From: JAAOIF01 sp965217125
Lineage (GTDB): Bacteria; Pseudomonadota; Gammaproteobacteria; PS1; Pseudothioglobaceae
Length of the DNA: 64,000 nt
NCBI GenBank assembly: GCA_965217125.1
Contig: OZ244244.1
Span: 248,001-312,000 of the forward strand
Direction: 5' to 3'
The notes beneath the pieces were generated by a model. It worked only from the letters and a program-made list of their open reading frames with translations. It was not told the DNA's origin and made no database searches. A program made the position numbers and the translations under genes. Every line of letters begins with the position of its first letter. Position 1 is the stretch's first letter. Below, in pieces: positions 25,877-34,465 of the stretch.

Positions 25877-28705
25877 ATGTCTGACTATAAATCCACCTTA
25901 AATTTACCAACCACTCAGTTTTCGATGAAGGCGAATTTAGCCAATCGAGAGCCTAATTTTCTAAAACAATGGCAAGACGATAAGCTATACAAAAGCATTC
26001 GCCAGCAAAATCAAGGCAAGCCTAAGTTTATTTTGCACGATGGACCGCCCTATGCGAATGGCGATATTCATATTGGGCATGCGGTTAATAAAATTTTAAA
26101 AGATATTATTGTTAAATCCAAGACTTTATCGGGTTTTGATGCGCCGTATGTGCCGGGCTGGGATTGTCACGGCTTGCCGATTGAACTTAATGTTGAGAAG
26201 AAAAAAGGCAAGGTTGGGCAAAAAATCAGCACCAATGAGTTTCGTGCAGAATGCCGACAATACGCTGATACACAAATCAATAAACAAAAGCAAGATTTTC
26301 AGCGTTTGGGTATTTTAGGGGATTGGGACAAACCTTATTTGACCAAAGATTTTAAATACGAGGCTGATATTGTGCGTGCATTGGCACAAATCGTGGATAA
26401 CGGACATCTCGCGCAAGGCGCTAAACCTGTGCATTGGTGCACCGAGTGTGGCTCGGCATTGGCTGAGGCAGAAGTTGAATATCAAGACAAACAATCTGTT
26501 GCAGTTTATGTAAAATTTAGCTTTGTTGATACGGCTATTTTTAAGGTTGATAAGCCTGTTTCGGTGGTGATTTGGACAACCACGCCTTGGACCTTGCCTG
26601 CGAATGAGGCGGTGGCACTACATCCTGAATTAGGGTATTGTTTATTAGCAACAGATGATGAGTATTTATTAGTGGCTGATAAATTAAGCGATGACTTTAT
26701 TGCCGCAACTGAGCTAACGGCGCACAAGTCTGATTTTTATATATCAGGCACGGCATTAGAGGGGCAGGCACTCAAACATCCATTTTATGATAAGCAAGTG
26801 CCAATTATTTTAGGCGAACATGTAACGCTTGATGCTGGCACCGGCGCGGTGCATACTGCTACCGCACATGGTCAAGAGGATTACTCAGTAGGCTTAAAAT
26901 ATGATTTGCCGGTGGAATGCCCGGTAGATGGGCGCGGGGTGTTTTTTGCAGATACGCCTTTAGTCGGCGGGCAATTTATTTTTAAAGCCAATGCAGCCAT
27001 TATTGATATTTTAAAAGACAAAAAAACCTTAGTTTTTCATCATAATTTAGTGCATAGCTATCCACATTGCTGGCGACACAAAACCCCGGTGATTTTTCGC
27101 GCCACCCCACAATGGTTTATTTCAATGCAACAAAAAGGTTTGAGAGATAATGTTAATAAACAAATATCTAAGGTTGAATGGATACCTGATTGGGGCAAAA
27201 AACGCATCGAACTGATGCTCAGTAATCGTCCTGATTGGTGTATTTCGCGCCAGCGTTTTTGGGGCGTGCCGATTACCCTTTTTGTGCATAAACAAACCGG
27301 CAAATTGCACCCTGATACCCAAGCATTATTTGTAAAAATTGCCGATAAAATCGAGAAAAACGGCATTGAGGCGTGGTTTGAGGCAGATATTACAGATTTT
27401 CTCGGTGATGAGGCACATGATTACGACAAAACCACCGACACACTTGATGTTTGGTTTGATTCAGGCGTGAGTCATTTTGCCGTGCTAAAACAACACGCAG
27501 AGCTTAGCGAGCCAGCAGATTTGTATTTAGAAGGCTCAGACCAGCATCGTGGCTGGTTTCAATCTTCGCTGATTTCATCAGTGGCAATTAACGGCAAAGC
27601 GCCATATAAACAAGTATTAACGCACGGATTTACCGTAGATAAAGACGGCAAGAAAATGAGTAAATCACTCGGCAATGTAATAAGCCCACAAAAAGTAGTA
27701 AACAATCTCGGCGCGGATATTTTGCGCCTGTGGATTGCCAGTACCGACTACACCGCTGAGATGAATGTTTCCGATGAAATTCTAAAGCGTTCGGCGGATT
27801 CCTATCGCCGCATTCGCAACACCATGCGTTTTATGTTGGCGAATATGCATGACTTTGAACCTGATGAACATTTGGTTAATCCTGATGATATGATGGTTTT
27901 AGACCAGTGGATTGTTGGTATGACTAATATTTTTCAACAAAGAATTAAAGATCTTTATGAAGAATATAAGTTTCATCTAATTATTCACGATGTCATTGAT
28001 TTCTGTACTAATTATTTAGGTGCTTTTTATTTGGATATTATCAAAGACCGTCAATATACTTGTCAAAAAGACTCGATTGCACGGCGTTCAGCACAAACCG
28101 CTTTGTATCATATTACCCAAGCAATGGTGCGCTGGATTGCACCGATTTTGTCATTTACTGCTGAAGAGGTTTGGCAATTTATGCCACACCAACCAAAACA
28201 AAGTATTTTTTTGGAAGAAAAATTTTATGACGGATTAGGCGGGTTTTTACAATATACCGAACCAAATTGGAGTACAGGGATAGATGGAGGTATTACTAAT
28301 TTAATAGCTATAAATTTATTTGATAAAATGGAAGATATTAATAAGCCTTTTCGTAAAAAAATTGAAGAATTACGCAAAAATAAAGAAATAGGCTCGTCTT
28401 TAGAGGTTAATATTGATTTTTATTGTAATGATAATTGGTTTAATGTGTTAAACACTTTAGGCGATGAGTTACGATTTGTATTTATTGTTTCTGATGTGCA
28501 GTTGCATAAATTAGGAGATGCACCAAGTGATAGCTTTGTTGTCTTAGAGGGCATTAAATTTACTGTCAGCAAAAGCCCCCACCAAAAATGCACCCGCTGC
28601 TGGCATCGCCGCACAGATATAGGCAACAACCAAAAACACCCAGAACTTTGCAGCCGTTGCGTTGAAAATGTTGCTGGCGATGGCGAAAAGCGCGAGTTTG
28701 CTTGA
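25877..28705 (+). CDS. ileS: Isoleucyl-tRNA synthetase
   Basis: This 942-residue class I synthetase is full length. It shows the HIGH motif in DGPPYANGDIHIGHAV, the editing domain (VIWTTTPWTLPANEAVALHP), the Trp-rich catalytic segment PDWCISRQRFWGVP, the KMSKS loop DGKKMSKSLGNV (about residues 591-602), the anticodon-binding domain and a C-terminal zinc finger (KCTRCWHRRTDIG...LCSRC). The usual gammaproteobacterial neighbour lspA is not present downstream; a decayed DUF1016 gene and an inserted gene pair follow instead. Confidence 0.97.
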   Translation: MSDYKSTLNLPTTQFSMKANLANREPNFLKQWQDDKLYKSIRQQNQGKPKFILHDGPPYANGDIHIGHAVNKILKDIIVKSKTLSGFDAPYVPGWDCHGLPIELNVEKKKGKVGQKISTNEFRAECRQYADTQINKQKQDFQRLGILGDWDKPYLTKDFKYEADIVRALAQIVDNGHLAQGAKPVHWCTECGSALAEAEVEYQDKQSVAVYVKFSFVDTAIFKVDKPVSVVIWTTTPWTLPANEAVALHPELGYCLLATDDEYLLVADKLSDDFIAATELTAHKSDFYISGTALEGQALKHPFYDKQVPIILGEHVTLDAGTGAVHTATAHGQEDYSVGLKYDLPVECPVDGRGVFFADTPLVGGQFIFKANAAIIDILKDKKTLVFHHNLVHSYPHCWRHKTPVIFRATPQWFISMQQKGLRDNVNKQISKVEWIPDWGKKRIELMLSNRPDWCISRQRFWGVPITLFVHKQTGKLHPDTQALFVKIADKIEKNGIEAWFEADITDFLGDEAHDYDKTTDTLDVWFDSGVSHFAVLKQHAELSEPADLYLEGSDQHRGWFQSSLISSVAINGKAPYKQVLTHGFTVDKDGKKMSKSLGNVISPQKVVNNLGADILRLWIASTDYTAEMNVSDEILKRSADSYRRIRNTMRFMLANMHDFEPDEHLVNPDDMMVLDQWIVGMTNIFQQRIKDLYEEYKFHLIIHDVIDFCTNYLGAFYLDIIKDRQYTCQKDSIARRSAQTALYHITQAMVRWIAPILSFTAEEVWQFMPHQPKQSIFLEEKFYDGLGGFLQYTEPNWSTGIDGGITNLIAINLFDKMEDINKPFRKKIEELRKNKEIGSSLEVNIDFYCNDNWFNVLNTLGDELRFVFIVSDVQLHKLGDAPSDSFVVLEGIKFTVSKSPHQKCTRCWHRRTDIGNNQKHPELCSRCVENVAGDGEKREFA

Positions 28706-28723
28706 TTAGTAAAAATAATAAAA

Positions 28724-28862
28724 ATGACAACTAACATCCCGACAAAAATCATGCACACCGACATCAAGCAAATCCTCTAAACCGCAAGAGGCAAAGTGCA
28801 TTCAGCGGTTAATTTTGCGATTAGAAGCATATTGGTTGATAGGCAGTCTGTATAATAAAAAA
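28724..28862 (+). pseudogene. N-terminal relic of a DUF1016 (YhcG-type) PD-(D/E)XK nuclease gene
   Basis: ATG 28724 opens a frame whose translation runs ...DIKQIL, stop (TAA 28778), TARGKVHSAVNFA, and after a frameshift near 28817 EAYWLIGSLYN. Reading through these lesions gives the N-terminal block of DUF1016 proteins, in which an Ala-Val-Asn-Phe stretch precedes a Tyr-Trp-x-Ile-Gly motif. The sequence match stops shortly before the ATG of the phosphoribosyltransferase gene at 28863. The C-terminal part of the same family lies at 30349-30873 beyond the two inserted genes; the middle of the gene is missing. Confidence 0.75.
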
Positions 28863-29690
28863 ATGACAAAAATAACCCAACAAAACTTTAAGCAACTGTA
28901 TCAATTAACGCCAAAGCGGATTTATTTGCCAACTGCTAATGTTTTAAAAAAAAATACTGATAATTCCAGGTATTATGGGGCGTTAAATTTTCCATTTAAA
29001 GAAACCATACAAGCAATTTTTGAGCGGGATACTGGTCTTAAATTATTTGATAATAAAAATGATATTTACAATAAAACCTCTGTATGGTCCTCAATTAAAA
29101 CTGAAGATGAATTTAATACTATAGAAAAATGGATTAAGGCACAAGGCGCAACAGTTTTTATTCGTAGTTTGTTGTCATCTTGTATTGCCTTAGATGTTAA
29201 TGTTGATATAGTTAATGAGGTTAAAACTGAAATTGGCGATTTAGAAGATAAGGCAAAACGCAACCGAGATGAAAATGCTATTAGTGCATTGGTTGATTTA
29301 CTTTGCCATAAAATAAGCGCAAATAAAGAAGGTTTTTATATTGCTGCTGTGCCTGCAAATAAAGATAAAAAATTTGATTTACCAACCTTATTAGCCGCAA
29401 AAATAGCAGATAAATTGGATTGTGTTAATATAACCGATAATTTCGCGTATAAAAATTCAAAACAAGTATTAAAATCAATTAGTATTGACGATAAATGGCA
29501 AGAATTAGAACAATCAAACCTTGTTTTTGAGCGGCATAATTTAGCAAATAAAGCTATTATATTGATAGATGATAAATATCAATCTGGCACTACACTACAC
29601 TATGTGGCAAGTAAATTACAACAAGCAGGTTTTAATACAATATACGGATTAACAATAGTTAAAACTATGAAAGATGATGACAATCAATAA
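28863..29690 (+). CDS. Phosphoribosyltransferase-like protein (ComF-type PRPP loop)
   Basis: From ATG 28863 this protein has 275 residues; an open frame upstream from TTG 28815 is relic DUF1016 sequence and is not taken as its start. The C-terminal third carries AIILIDDKYQSGTTLHYV (about residues 231-248), the PRPP-binding loop of type I phosphoribosyltransferases such as ComF. The N-terminal part (YGALNFPFKETIQAIFERD, KWIKAQGATVFIRSL) is not recognised. It overlaps by 17 bp a DprA-like gene, so the two form a translation-coupled pair. PRTase and DprA-like domains occur together in nucleotide-centred conflict systems and in the RqlHI/PsyrTA modules (from memory), which makes a defence or toxin-control role plausible but unproven. 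Confidence 0.7.
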   Translation: MTKITQQNFKQLYQLTPKRIYLPTANVLKKNTDNSRYYGALNFPFKETIQAIFERDTGLKLFDNKNDIYNKTSVWSSIKTEDEFNTIEKWIKAQGATVFIRSLLSSCIALDVNVDIVNEVKTEIGDLEDKAKRNRDENAISALVDLLCHKISANKEGFYIAAVPANKDKKFDLPTLLAAKIADKLDCVNITDNFAYKNSKQVLKSISIDDKWQELEQSNLVFERHNLANKAIILIDDKYQSGTTLHYVASKLQQAGFNTIYGLTIVKTMKDDDNQ

Positions 29691-30348
29691 GCCTATCAAA
29701 ATAGCACAGGATAATCCACTTTACCCTAAAAATATTGCAACTTTTTTAAAAAAGTTACCCAGTTTATCTATGCTTGGCAATATTGAATTGCTTAAAAATC
29801 ATATAGTGGGATTTTGTGGTTCAAGAAAAGTAAGTGATAATGGAATAAGTGCTAGCCATAATTGTGTAAATACATTAATTCAGAAACATCCTGATATTGC
29901 TATTATTTCAGGCAATGCTAATGGAGTTGATTTAGAAGTGCATTATGCAGCCTTAAAACAAGGGGCAAGCACCATATTAGTTTTACCAGAAGGGATTAAT
30001 CATTTTAAGATTAAACCCAAATTACAAGCAGTATGGGATTGGGATAGGGCGTTGGTAATTAGCCAATTTGATGATGATGCAAACTGGAAAGTATGGCAGG
30101 CAATGACACGCAATAATTTAATCCTATCTCTATCAAAAGCGATGGTTGTGGTAGAAGCAGGTGAAAAAGGCGGCACAAAGGCAGCGGCTGATTCTGCTAT
30201 TAAACACAATACACCGCTATTTGTAATAGATTATGACCATAATCCAGCAGGCAATGAATTATTAAAAAATCAAGCAATAGAAATGATTCGCAAGAACAGA
30301 AAAACAGGGATGGCAAATACCAAAAATTTAGAAAGAGCTATATTCTAG
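29674..30348 (+). CDS. DprA/Smf-like SLOG-domain protein
   Basis: This 224-residue protein has the Rossmann-like fold of DprA: VGFCGSRKVSDNGI (Gly49-Ser50-Arg51), AIISGNANGVDLEVHYAAL (about 76-94), TILVLPEGINHF and TRNNLILSLSKAMVVVEAGEKGGT (about 145-168). The N-terminal SAM and C-terminal winged-helix domains of competence DprA are lacking, so this is more likely a specialised SLOG-family nucleotide or DNA-binding protein than the transformation DprA. It overlaps the PRTase gene and ends directly at the GTG that begins the C-terminal DUF1016 relic. Confidence 0.75.
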   Translation: MMTINKPIKIAQDNPLYPKNIATFLKKLPSLSMLGNIELLKNHIVGFCGSRKVSDNGISASHNCVNTLIQKHPDIAIISGNANGVDLEVHYAALKQGASTILVLPEGINHFKIKPKLQAVWDWDRALVISQFDDDANWKVWQAMTRNNLILSLSKAMVVVEAGEKGGTKAAADSAIKHNTPLFVIDYDHNPAGNELLKNQAIEMIRKNRKTGMANTKNLERAIF

Positions 30349-30873
30349 GTGAAATTATGGAAGAAATCAAATAGTTTTAGGCGCTTGCTATCCTCACAAA
30401 CTAAGGCAGTGAACACAGATAAAAACCAAAATAACAAGCTATTAAATTTTATAAAAAACCCTTATGTGCTAGAATTTTTGCAATTACCAGAATAAAATAC
30501 AGTTAAAGAATCAAAGCTTGAACAAGCAATTATAGGCAAATTAAAAAACTTTCTCTTAGAAATTGGTAATGGCTTTTCGTTTGTTGCTTGGCAAATGCTT
30601 ATCAGTACTGAGACTAATCATTTTTATATTGACATTGTATTCTATAATTATTTGTTAAAATGTTTTGTTATATTGACCTAAAAACTAATAAACTTAGCCA
30701 TCAATATATTGGGCAAATGGGTATGTATGTGCGGATGTTTGACGATTTAAAACGCGGTGAGGACGATAACCTAACTATCGGAATTATTTTGTGTGATAGC
30801 AAGGATGAAACTATAGCCAACTGATGCAGAATTAGTTGCCCAGATTGAGCGATAAAAGGATTTATTAAAATAG
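30349..30873 (+). pseudogene. C-terminal relic of a DUF1016 (YhcG-type) PD-(D/E)XK nuclease gene
   Basis: Starting from GTG 30349 the frame reads to KNPYVLEFLQLPE, then stop TAA 30493. It continues in frame through ESKLEQAIIGKLKNFLLEIG and HFYIDIVFYNYLLKCFV. A frameshift near 30672 is needed to continue DLKTNKLSHQYIGQMGMYVR and FDDLKRGEDDNLTIGIILC. Another shift near 30824 restores PTDAELVAQIER, followed by a stop and KDLLK at 30873. These blocks are the DUF1016 nuclease domain, so at least two stops and two frameshifts have killed the gene. It explains the 551-bp interval before aroB. Its N-terminal counterpart is at 28724-28862. Confidence 0.88.
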
Positions 30874-30899
30874 CAAATGACAACAAAAATAAATAAAAA

Positions 30900-31976
30900 A
30901 TGAAAACCCTAAGTCTCGACCTTAATCAAAAATCTTATCCTATTTACATCGGGCGGGGATTGCTGGGGCAATCTGAATTATTAACTAAGCATATTGTTGG
31001 CAAGCAGGTGATGATTGTCAGTAATACTACGGTAGCGCCGTTGTATTTGGCAAAAGTTGAGGTGTTGTTGGTTGATTATAAGGTGCAAACTTGTATTTTG
31101 CCTGATGGTGAGGAGTATAAAAGTTTAGAAACGCTGAATTTGATTTTTGATGCTTTGCTTGAGGCAGGTTTTGACCGAAGCTGCACGCTGATTGCGCTCG
31201 GTGGTGGGGTGGTGGGGGATATAACTGGTTTTGCGGCGGCGAGTTATCAACGCGGGGTGAATTTTGTGCAAATTCCGACTACGCTTTTATCTCAAGTTGA
31301 TAGTAGCGTAGGTGGCAAAACTGGGGTTAATCATCCGCTTGGTAAAAATATGATTGGGGCGTTTTATCAGCCAAAATGTGTGCTGATTGATATTGATACG
31401 CTGGATACTTTGGAGGCGCGGCAATACTCGGCAGGTATGGCTGAGGTGATTAAATATGGGCTGCTGGGGAATCTTGCACTTTGGTATGATTTGCGCAAAA
31501 ATATGCCTGCCTTAATGCAACGAGACAAGGCGCTGCTTATTGAGGCAGTTTATCAATCTTGCGCGGATAAGGCAAATATTGTTGCCCAAGATGAGTTAGA
31601 AACCGGCACAAGAGCTTTATTGAATTTGGGACATACTTTTGGTCATGCCATTGAAAATACATTAGGATATGGGGTTTATTTGCATGGCGAGGCGATTGCA
31701 GTAGGGATGCTAATGGCCGCTAAACTCTCACAATTAGAAGGCTATTTGAGCATTGACGAGGTGCAACAAATCGCACATTTGCTTGAAATAGCAAAGCTAC
31801 CCATTGCAATTAATAGTAAAATTCAGCACAATGATTTTATGCGCGCTATGAGTGTGGATAAGAAATCGATTAACGGTGAGATTCGTTTGATTCTCATACA
31901 ACAAATAGGGCAGGCGTTTATCACTAAAAATTACCAGCCTGATAATTTTAATACAGTCATTCAAGAGTTTTTATGA
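30900..31976 (+). CDS. aroB: 3-dehydroquinate synthase
   Basis: This 358-residue NAD- and metal-dependent enzyme forms 3-dehydroquinate from DAHP. Family blocks are LPDGEEYKSLETLNLIFDAL, ALGGGVVGDITGFAAASYQRG, QIPTTLLSQVDSSVGGKTGVN with the substrate Lys residues, AGMAEVIKYGLL with a zinc-ligand Glu, LNLGHTFGHAIE and LHGEAIAVGM with zinc His residues. Length is standard. It overlaps gatC by 4 bp (ATGA), an arrangement indicating cotranscription with the gat genes. The DAHP synthase gene of the same pathway is about 19 kb away. Confidence 0.96.
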   Translation: MKTLSLDLNQKSYPIYIGRGLLGQSELLTKHIVGKQVMIVSNTTVAPLYLAKVEVLLVDYKVQTCILPDGEEYKSLETLNLIFDALLEAGFDRSCTLIALGGGVVGDITGFAAASYQRGVNFVQIPTTLLSQVDSSVGGKTGVNHPLGKNMIGAFYQPKCVLIDIDTLDTLEARQYSAGMAEVIKYGLLGNLALWYDLRKNMPALMQRDKALLIEAVYQSCADKANIVAQDELETGTRALLNLGHTFGHAIENTLGYGVYLHGEAIAVGMLMAAKLSQLEGYLSIDEVQQIAHLLEIAKLPIAINSKIQHNDFMRAMSVDKKSINGEIRLILIQQIGQAFITKNYQPDNFNTVIQEFL

Positions 31977-32257
31977 TTAGCAATGCCGAACTCAGACAAA
32001 TTGCCGATTTAGCAAAACTGTCAATTAGTGATGAAATGTTGCAAGCAAGCACTGCGGATTTGAACAACATTTTAAAATTAGCAGAACAATTATCAGCAGT
32101 TGATACCACTGATATTACCCCAATGGCGCATCCTTTGCATATGTCTCAACGCCTACGAGCAGACCATGTGAGCGAGCAAGACGGGCGCGAATTATTCCAA
32201 TCAATTGCACCAAAAACTGGCAAAAAACATTATTTAGTGCCAACCATTATTGAATAG
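31973..32257 (+). CDS. gatC: Glutamyl-tRNA(Gln) amidotransferase subunit C
   Basis: This 94-residue protein starts ISNAELRQIADLAKLSISDE and ends HYLVPTIIE, both family hallmarks of GatC, which wraps around GatA and GatB and stabilises the complex. GatCAB converts misacylated Glu-tRNA(Gln) or Asp-tRNA(Asn) to the amidated form. It overlaps aroB by 4 bp and gatA follows almost immediately. Confidence 0.93.
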   Translation: MISNAELRQIADLAKLSISDEMLQASTADLNNILKLAEQLSAVDTTDITPMAHPLHMSQRLRADHVSEQDGRELFQSIAPKTGKKHYLVPTIIE

Positions 32258-32258
32258 T

Positions 32259-33704
32259 ATGGAGCTTCATCATAAAACCATTGTCCAGTTATCGCAAGGG
32301 CTTAAAAACAAAGAATTTTCCTGTGTTGAGCTAACCCAGCATTATCTTAATCGCATTCAAAAATCAGATTTTAATGCGTTTATCACCATAACAGATGAAT
32401 TAGCGTTATCGCAAGCACAAGCCGCTGATGCAAAAATCGCCGCCGGCACAGCCAATATCTTAACCGGCATTCCTTATGCACACAAAGATATTTTTTGTAG
32501 CAACGGGGTAAAAACCTCTGCTGGTTCTAAAATATTGGATAATTTTATTGCGCCGTATGATGCAACCGTTAGTTACAAACTCAATCAAGCTGATTTGGTG
32601 ATGTTGGGTAAATCCAATATGGATGAATTTGCGATGGGCTCAAGCACTGAGAGTTCTTATTATGGCAAAACCCTAAATCCATGGGATAAAAACAAAATTC
32701 CCGGTGGCTCATCAGGCGGCTCAGCAGCTAGCGTTGCTGGCGGGCTGAGTGCCTTTGCCACAGGCACAGACACTGGTGGCTCGATTCGACAGCCGGCGAG
32801 TTTATGTGGTATTGTGGGTCTTAAACCCACCTATGGACGCGTTTCAAGATACGGTATGATTGCTTATGCCTCAAGCCTTGATCAAGCAGGTCCGATAACC
32901 AAAACTGCGCAAGATGCTGCCATTGTTTTGAATGCAATAGCTGGTTTTGACGAAAAAGATTCTACTTGTAGTGAGGTAGAGGTGCCTGATTATACAAAAA
33001 ACTTAAATGATTCGATTAAAGGTTTAAAGATTGGTTTGCCAAAAGAGTTTTTTTCGCAGGGGCTAGATAATGCTGTTGCTACCCAAATAATGGCAGCGGT
33101 AAAAGAATTTGAAAAAATGGGGGCGATAGTTAAACAAGTGTCTTTGCCAAATTCAGCATACGCCATTCCCACTTATTATATTGTTGCCCCTTGTGAATGC
33201 TCCTCAAACCTTTCCAGAATGGACGGCGTGCGTTTTGGGCATCGCTGTGATGAGCCAAAAGATATGCAAGATTTGTATTGTCGTTCGCGTTCAGAAGGTT
33301 TTGGCGATGAGGTTAAACGCCGTATTATGATTGGCACTTATGCGCTTTCTGCTGGTTATTACGATGCGTATTATCTCAAAGCACAAAAAATCAGGCATTT
33401 GATTAGTAACGATTTTAAAAAAGCCTTCTGCGAGGTTGATGTGATTATGGGGCCTGTATCGCCAACCACAGCATGGGATTTAGGTGCAATCAAAGACCCT
33501 GTTGCTATGTATTTAGCAGATATTTACACCCTCAGTGCCAATCTTGCAGGCTTGCCGGGCATGAGCATCCCCGCAGGCTTTGCCCAAAATATGCCGGTTG
33601 GTTTGCAACTGATTGGCAATTATTGGTCCGAGCCAAAACTCCTCAACATCGCCCACCAATTCCAACAACAAACCGATTGGCACACTAAAACGCCTACTGC
33701 TTAA
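32259..33704 (+). CDS. gatA: Glutamyl-tRNA(Gln) amidotransferase subunit A
   Basis: From ATG 32259 this amidase has 481 residues; an in-frame TTG at 32250 overlaps gatC. The Ser-Ser-Lys triad is visible: Lys76 in PYAHKDIFC, Ser151 in PGGSSGGSAA and nucleophile Ser175 in DTGGSIRQPAS. GatA hydrolyses glutamine and passes ammonia to GatB. The C-terminal residues HQFQQQTDWHTKTPTA are encoded by a segment repeated, with two mismatches over 37 bp, 2.4 kb downstream at the end of another gene. This suggests that the last few codons lie at the edge of an inserted island. Confidence 0.95.
   Translation: MELHHKTIVQLSQGLKNKEFSCVELTQHYLNRIQKSDFNAFITITDELALSQAQAADAKIAAGTANILTGIPYAHKDIFCSNGVKTSAGSKILDNFIAPYDATVSYKLNQADLVMLGKSNMDEFAMGSSTESSYYGKTLNPWDKNKIPGGSSGGSAASVAGGLSAFATGTDTGGSIRQPASLCGIVGLKPTYGRVSRYGMIAYASSLDQAGPITKTAQDAAIVLNAIAGFDEKDSTCSEVEVPDYTKNLNDSIKGLKIGLPKEFFSQGLDNAVATQIMAAVKEFEKMGAIVKQVSLPNSAYAIPTYYIVAPCECSSNLSRMDGVRFGHRCDEPKDMQDLYCRSRSEGFGDEVKRRIMIGTYALSAGYYDAYYLKAQKIRHLISNDFKKAFCEVDVIMGPVSPTTAWDLGAIKDPVAMYLADIYTLSANLAGLPGMSIPAGFAQNMPVGLQLIGNYWSEPKLLNIAHQFQQQTDWHTKTPTA
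33658..33694 (+). repeat. Direct repeat, left copy (3' end of gatA)
   Basis: This 37-bp segment at the end of gatA recurs in the same orientation at 36038-36074. The first 27 bases are identical and there are only two mismatches in all. The two copies bracket two accessory genes, as expected if an element inserted at, and duplicated, the gatA 3' end. Confidence 0.9.
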
Positions 33705-33709
33705 ATTTT

Positions 33710-34465
33710 ATGAATAAGCAAATAGTAGTATTTATATTATTAGCATCTGTATTACAAGTTAATGCTTGGAGTTTATCGCCAAAGCCTATATATAATATTA
33801 CTAAAATTTTTGATAATCCGCACACATTTTCTATTGTAAATATAAAAGTTTTATCTAAATTTTCTGCTAAAGAATTAGGGCAGCATTTAGGAAAATTTAA
33901 GTTATCTAATAAAATATTGGAAGATATTTATATTCGTATTGCTATTTATAAGAAAATAATTACTAGAGAAGCAGCACAAGGTATATTTACTAGATTAAGT
34001 AGCGTGAGTGGATTTCGCACTACTTTGAAAAAAATAATTGGTGATAATCCAGCTGCCACAAAAGGACATTTGAATGAATTGAAAATTGCTAATAATGCTA
34101 GTATTGCTGGTTTTAAGGTGCTTGGAATTGGTGAAAAATTTAAAGACCCAGCCAAAAAAGCACTCACAGATATTGATATTGTGTTTAAAAAAGGTAACAG
34201 AACTTTTATCATAGAGGCTAAGGCTTATAACAAAACAAAAATTAATAAAATTAATTATAGGGCTGACTTAAATACCTTAATAACTTATCAAAAACAACAT
34301 AAAAATAGCGATATTGTGCCAATTTTTAGCTTTACTGAAAAACCACAAGACTTAGCATATTTTAAATTTTTAAACAATGAAGCCAAAAAGAATGGTGTTC
34401 AGTTGATTTTTGGCAATCCTTCCGCTCAAATTGAGCAAATCAAAATGTTAGATAAAATATTATGA
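33710..34465 (+). CDS. Secreted protein with PD-(D/E)XK nuclease-like domain
   Basis: This 251-residue protein starts with a likely signal peptide (MNKQIVVFILLASVLQVNA, about 19 residues). The C-terminal half shows a PD-(D/E)XK-like arrangement: Glu123 in GHLNELKIA, Asp154 in LTDIDIVFKKG and Glu169-x-Lys171 in TFIIEAKAYN, followed by TYQKQHKNSDIVPIFSF. The residues 20-110 are helical and unrecognised. The fold assignment is by motif spacing only. Export of a nuclease-like protein suggests a toxin, a periplasmic DNA-degrading enzyme or an effector. It lies 5 bp after gatA and overlaps the next gene by 4 bp (ATGA), so the two genes form a unit inside the gat operon. Confidence 0.65.
   Translation: MNKQIVVFILLASVLQVNAWSLSPKPIYNITKIFDNPHTFSIVNIKVLSKFSAKELGQHLGKFKLSNKILEDIYIRIAIYKKIITREAAQGIFTRLSSVSGFRTTLKKIIGDNPAATKGHLNELKIANNASIAGFKVLGIGEKFKDPAKKALTDIDIVFKKGNRTFIIEAKAYNKTKINKINYRADLNTLITYQKQHKNSDIVPIFSFTEKPQDLAYFKFLNNEAKKNGVQLIFGNPSAQIEQIKMLDKIL

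Noticed and set aside
28706..28862. lspA expected after ileS
   Set aside because: No lipoprotein signal peptidase motifs are found; the sequence fits a DUF1016 N-terminal relic instead. Absence here does not show that the genome lacks lspA.
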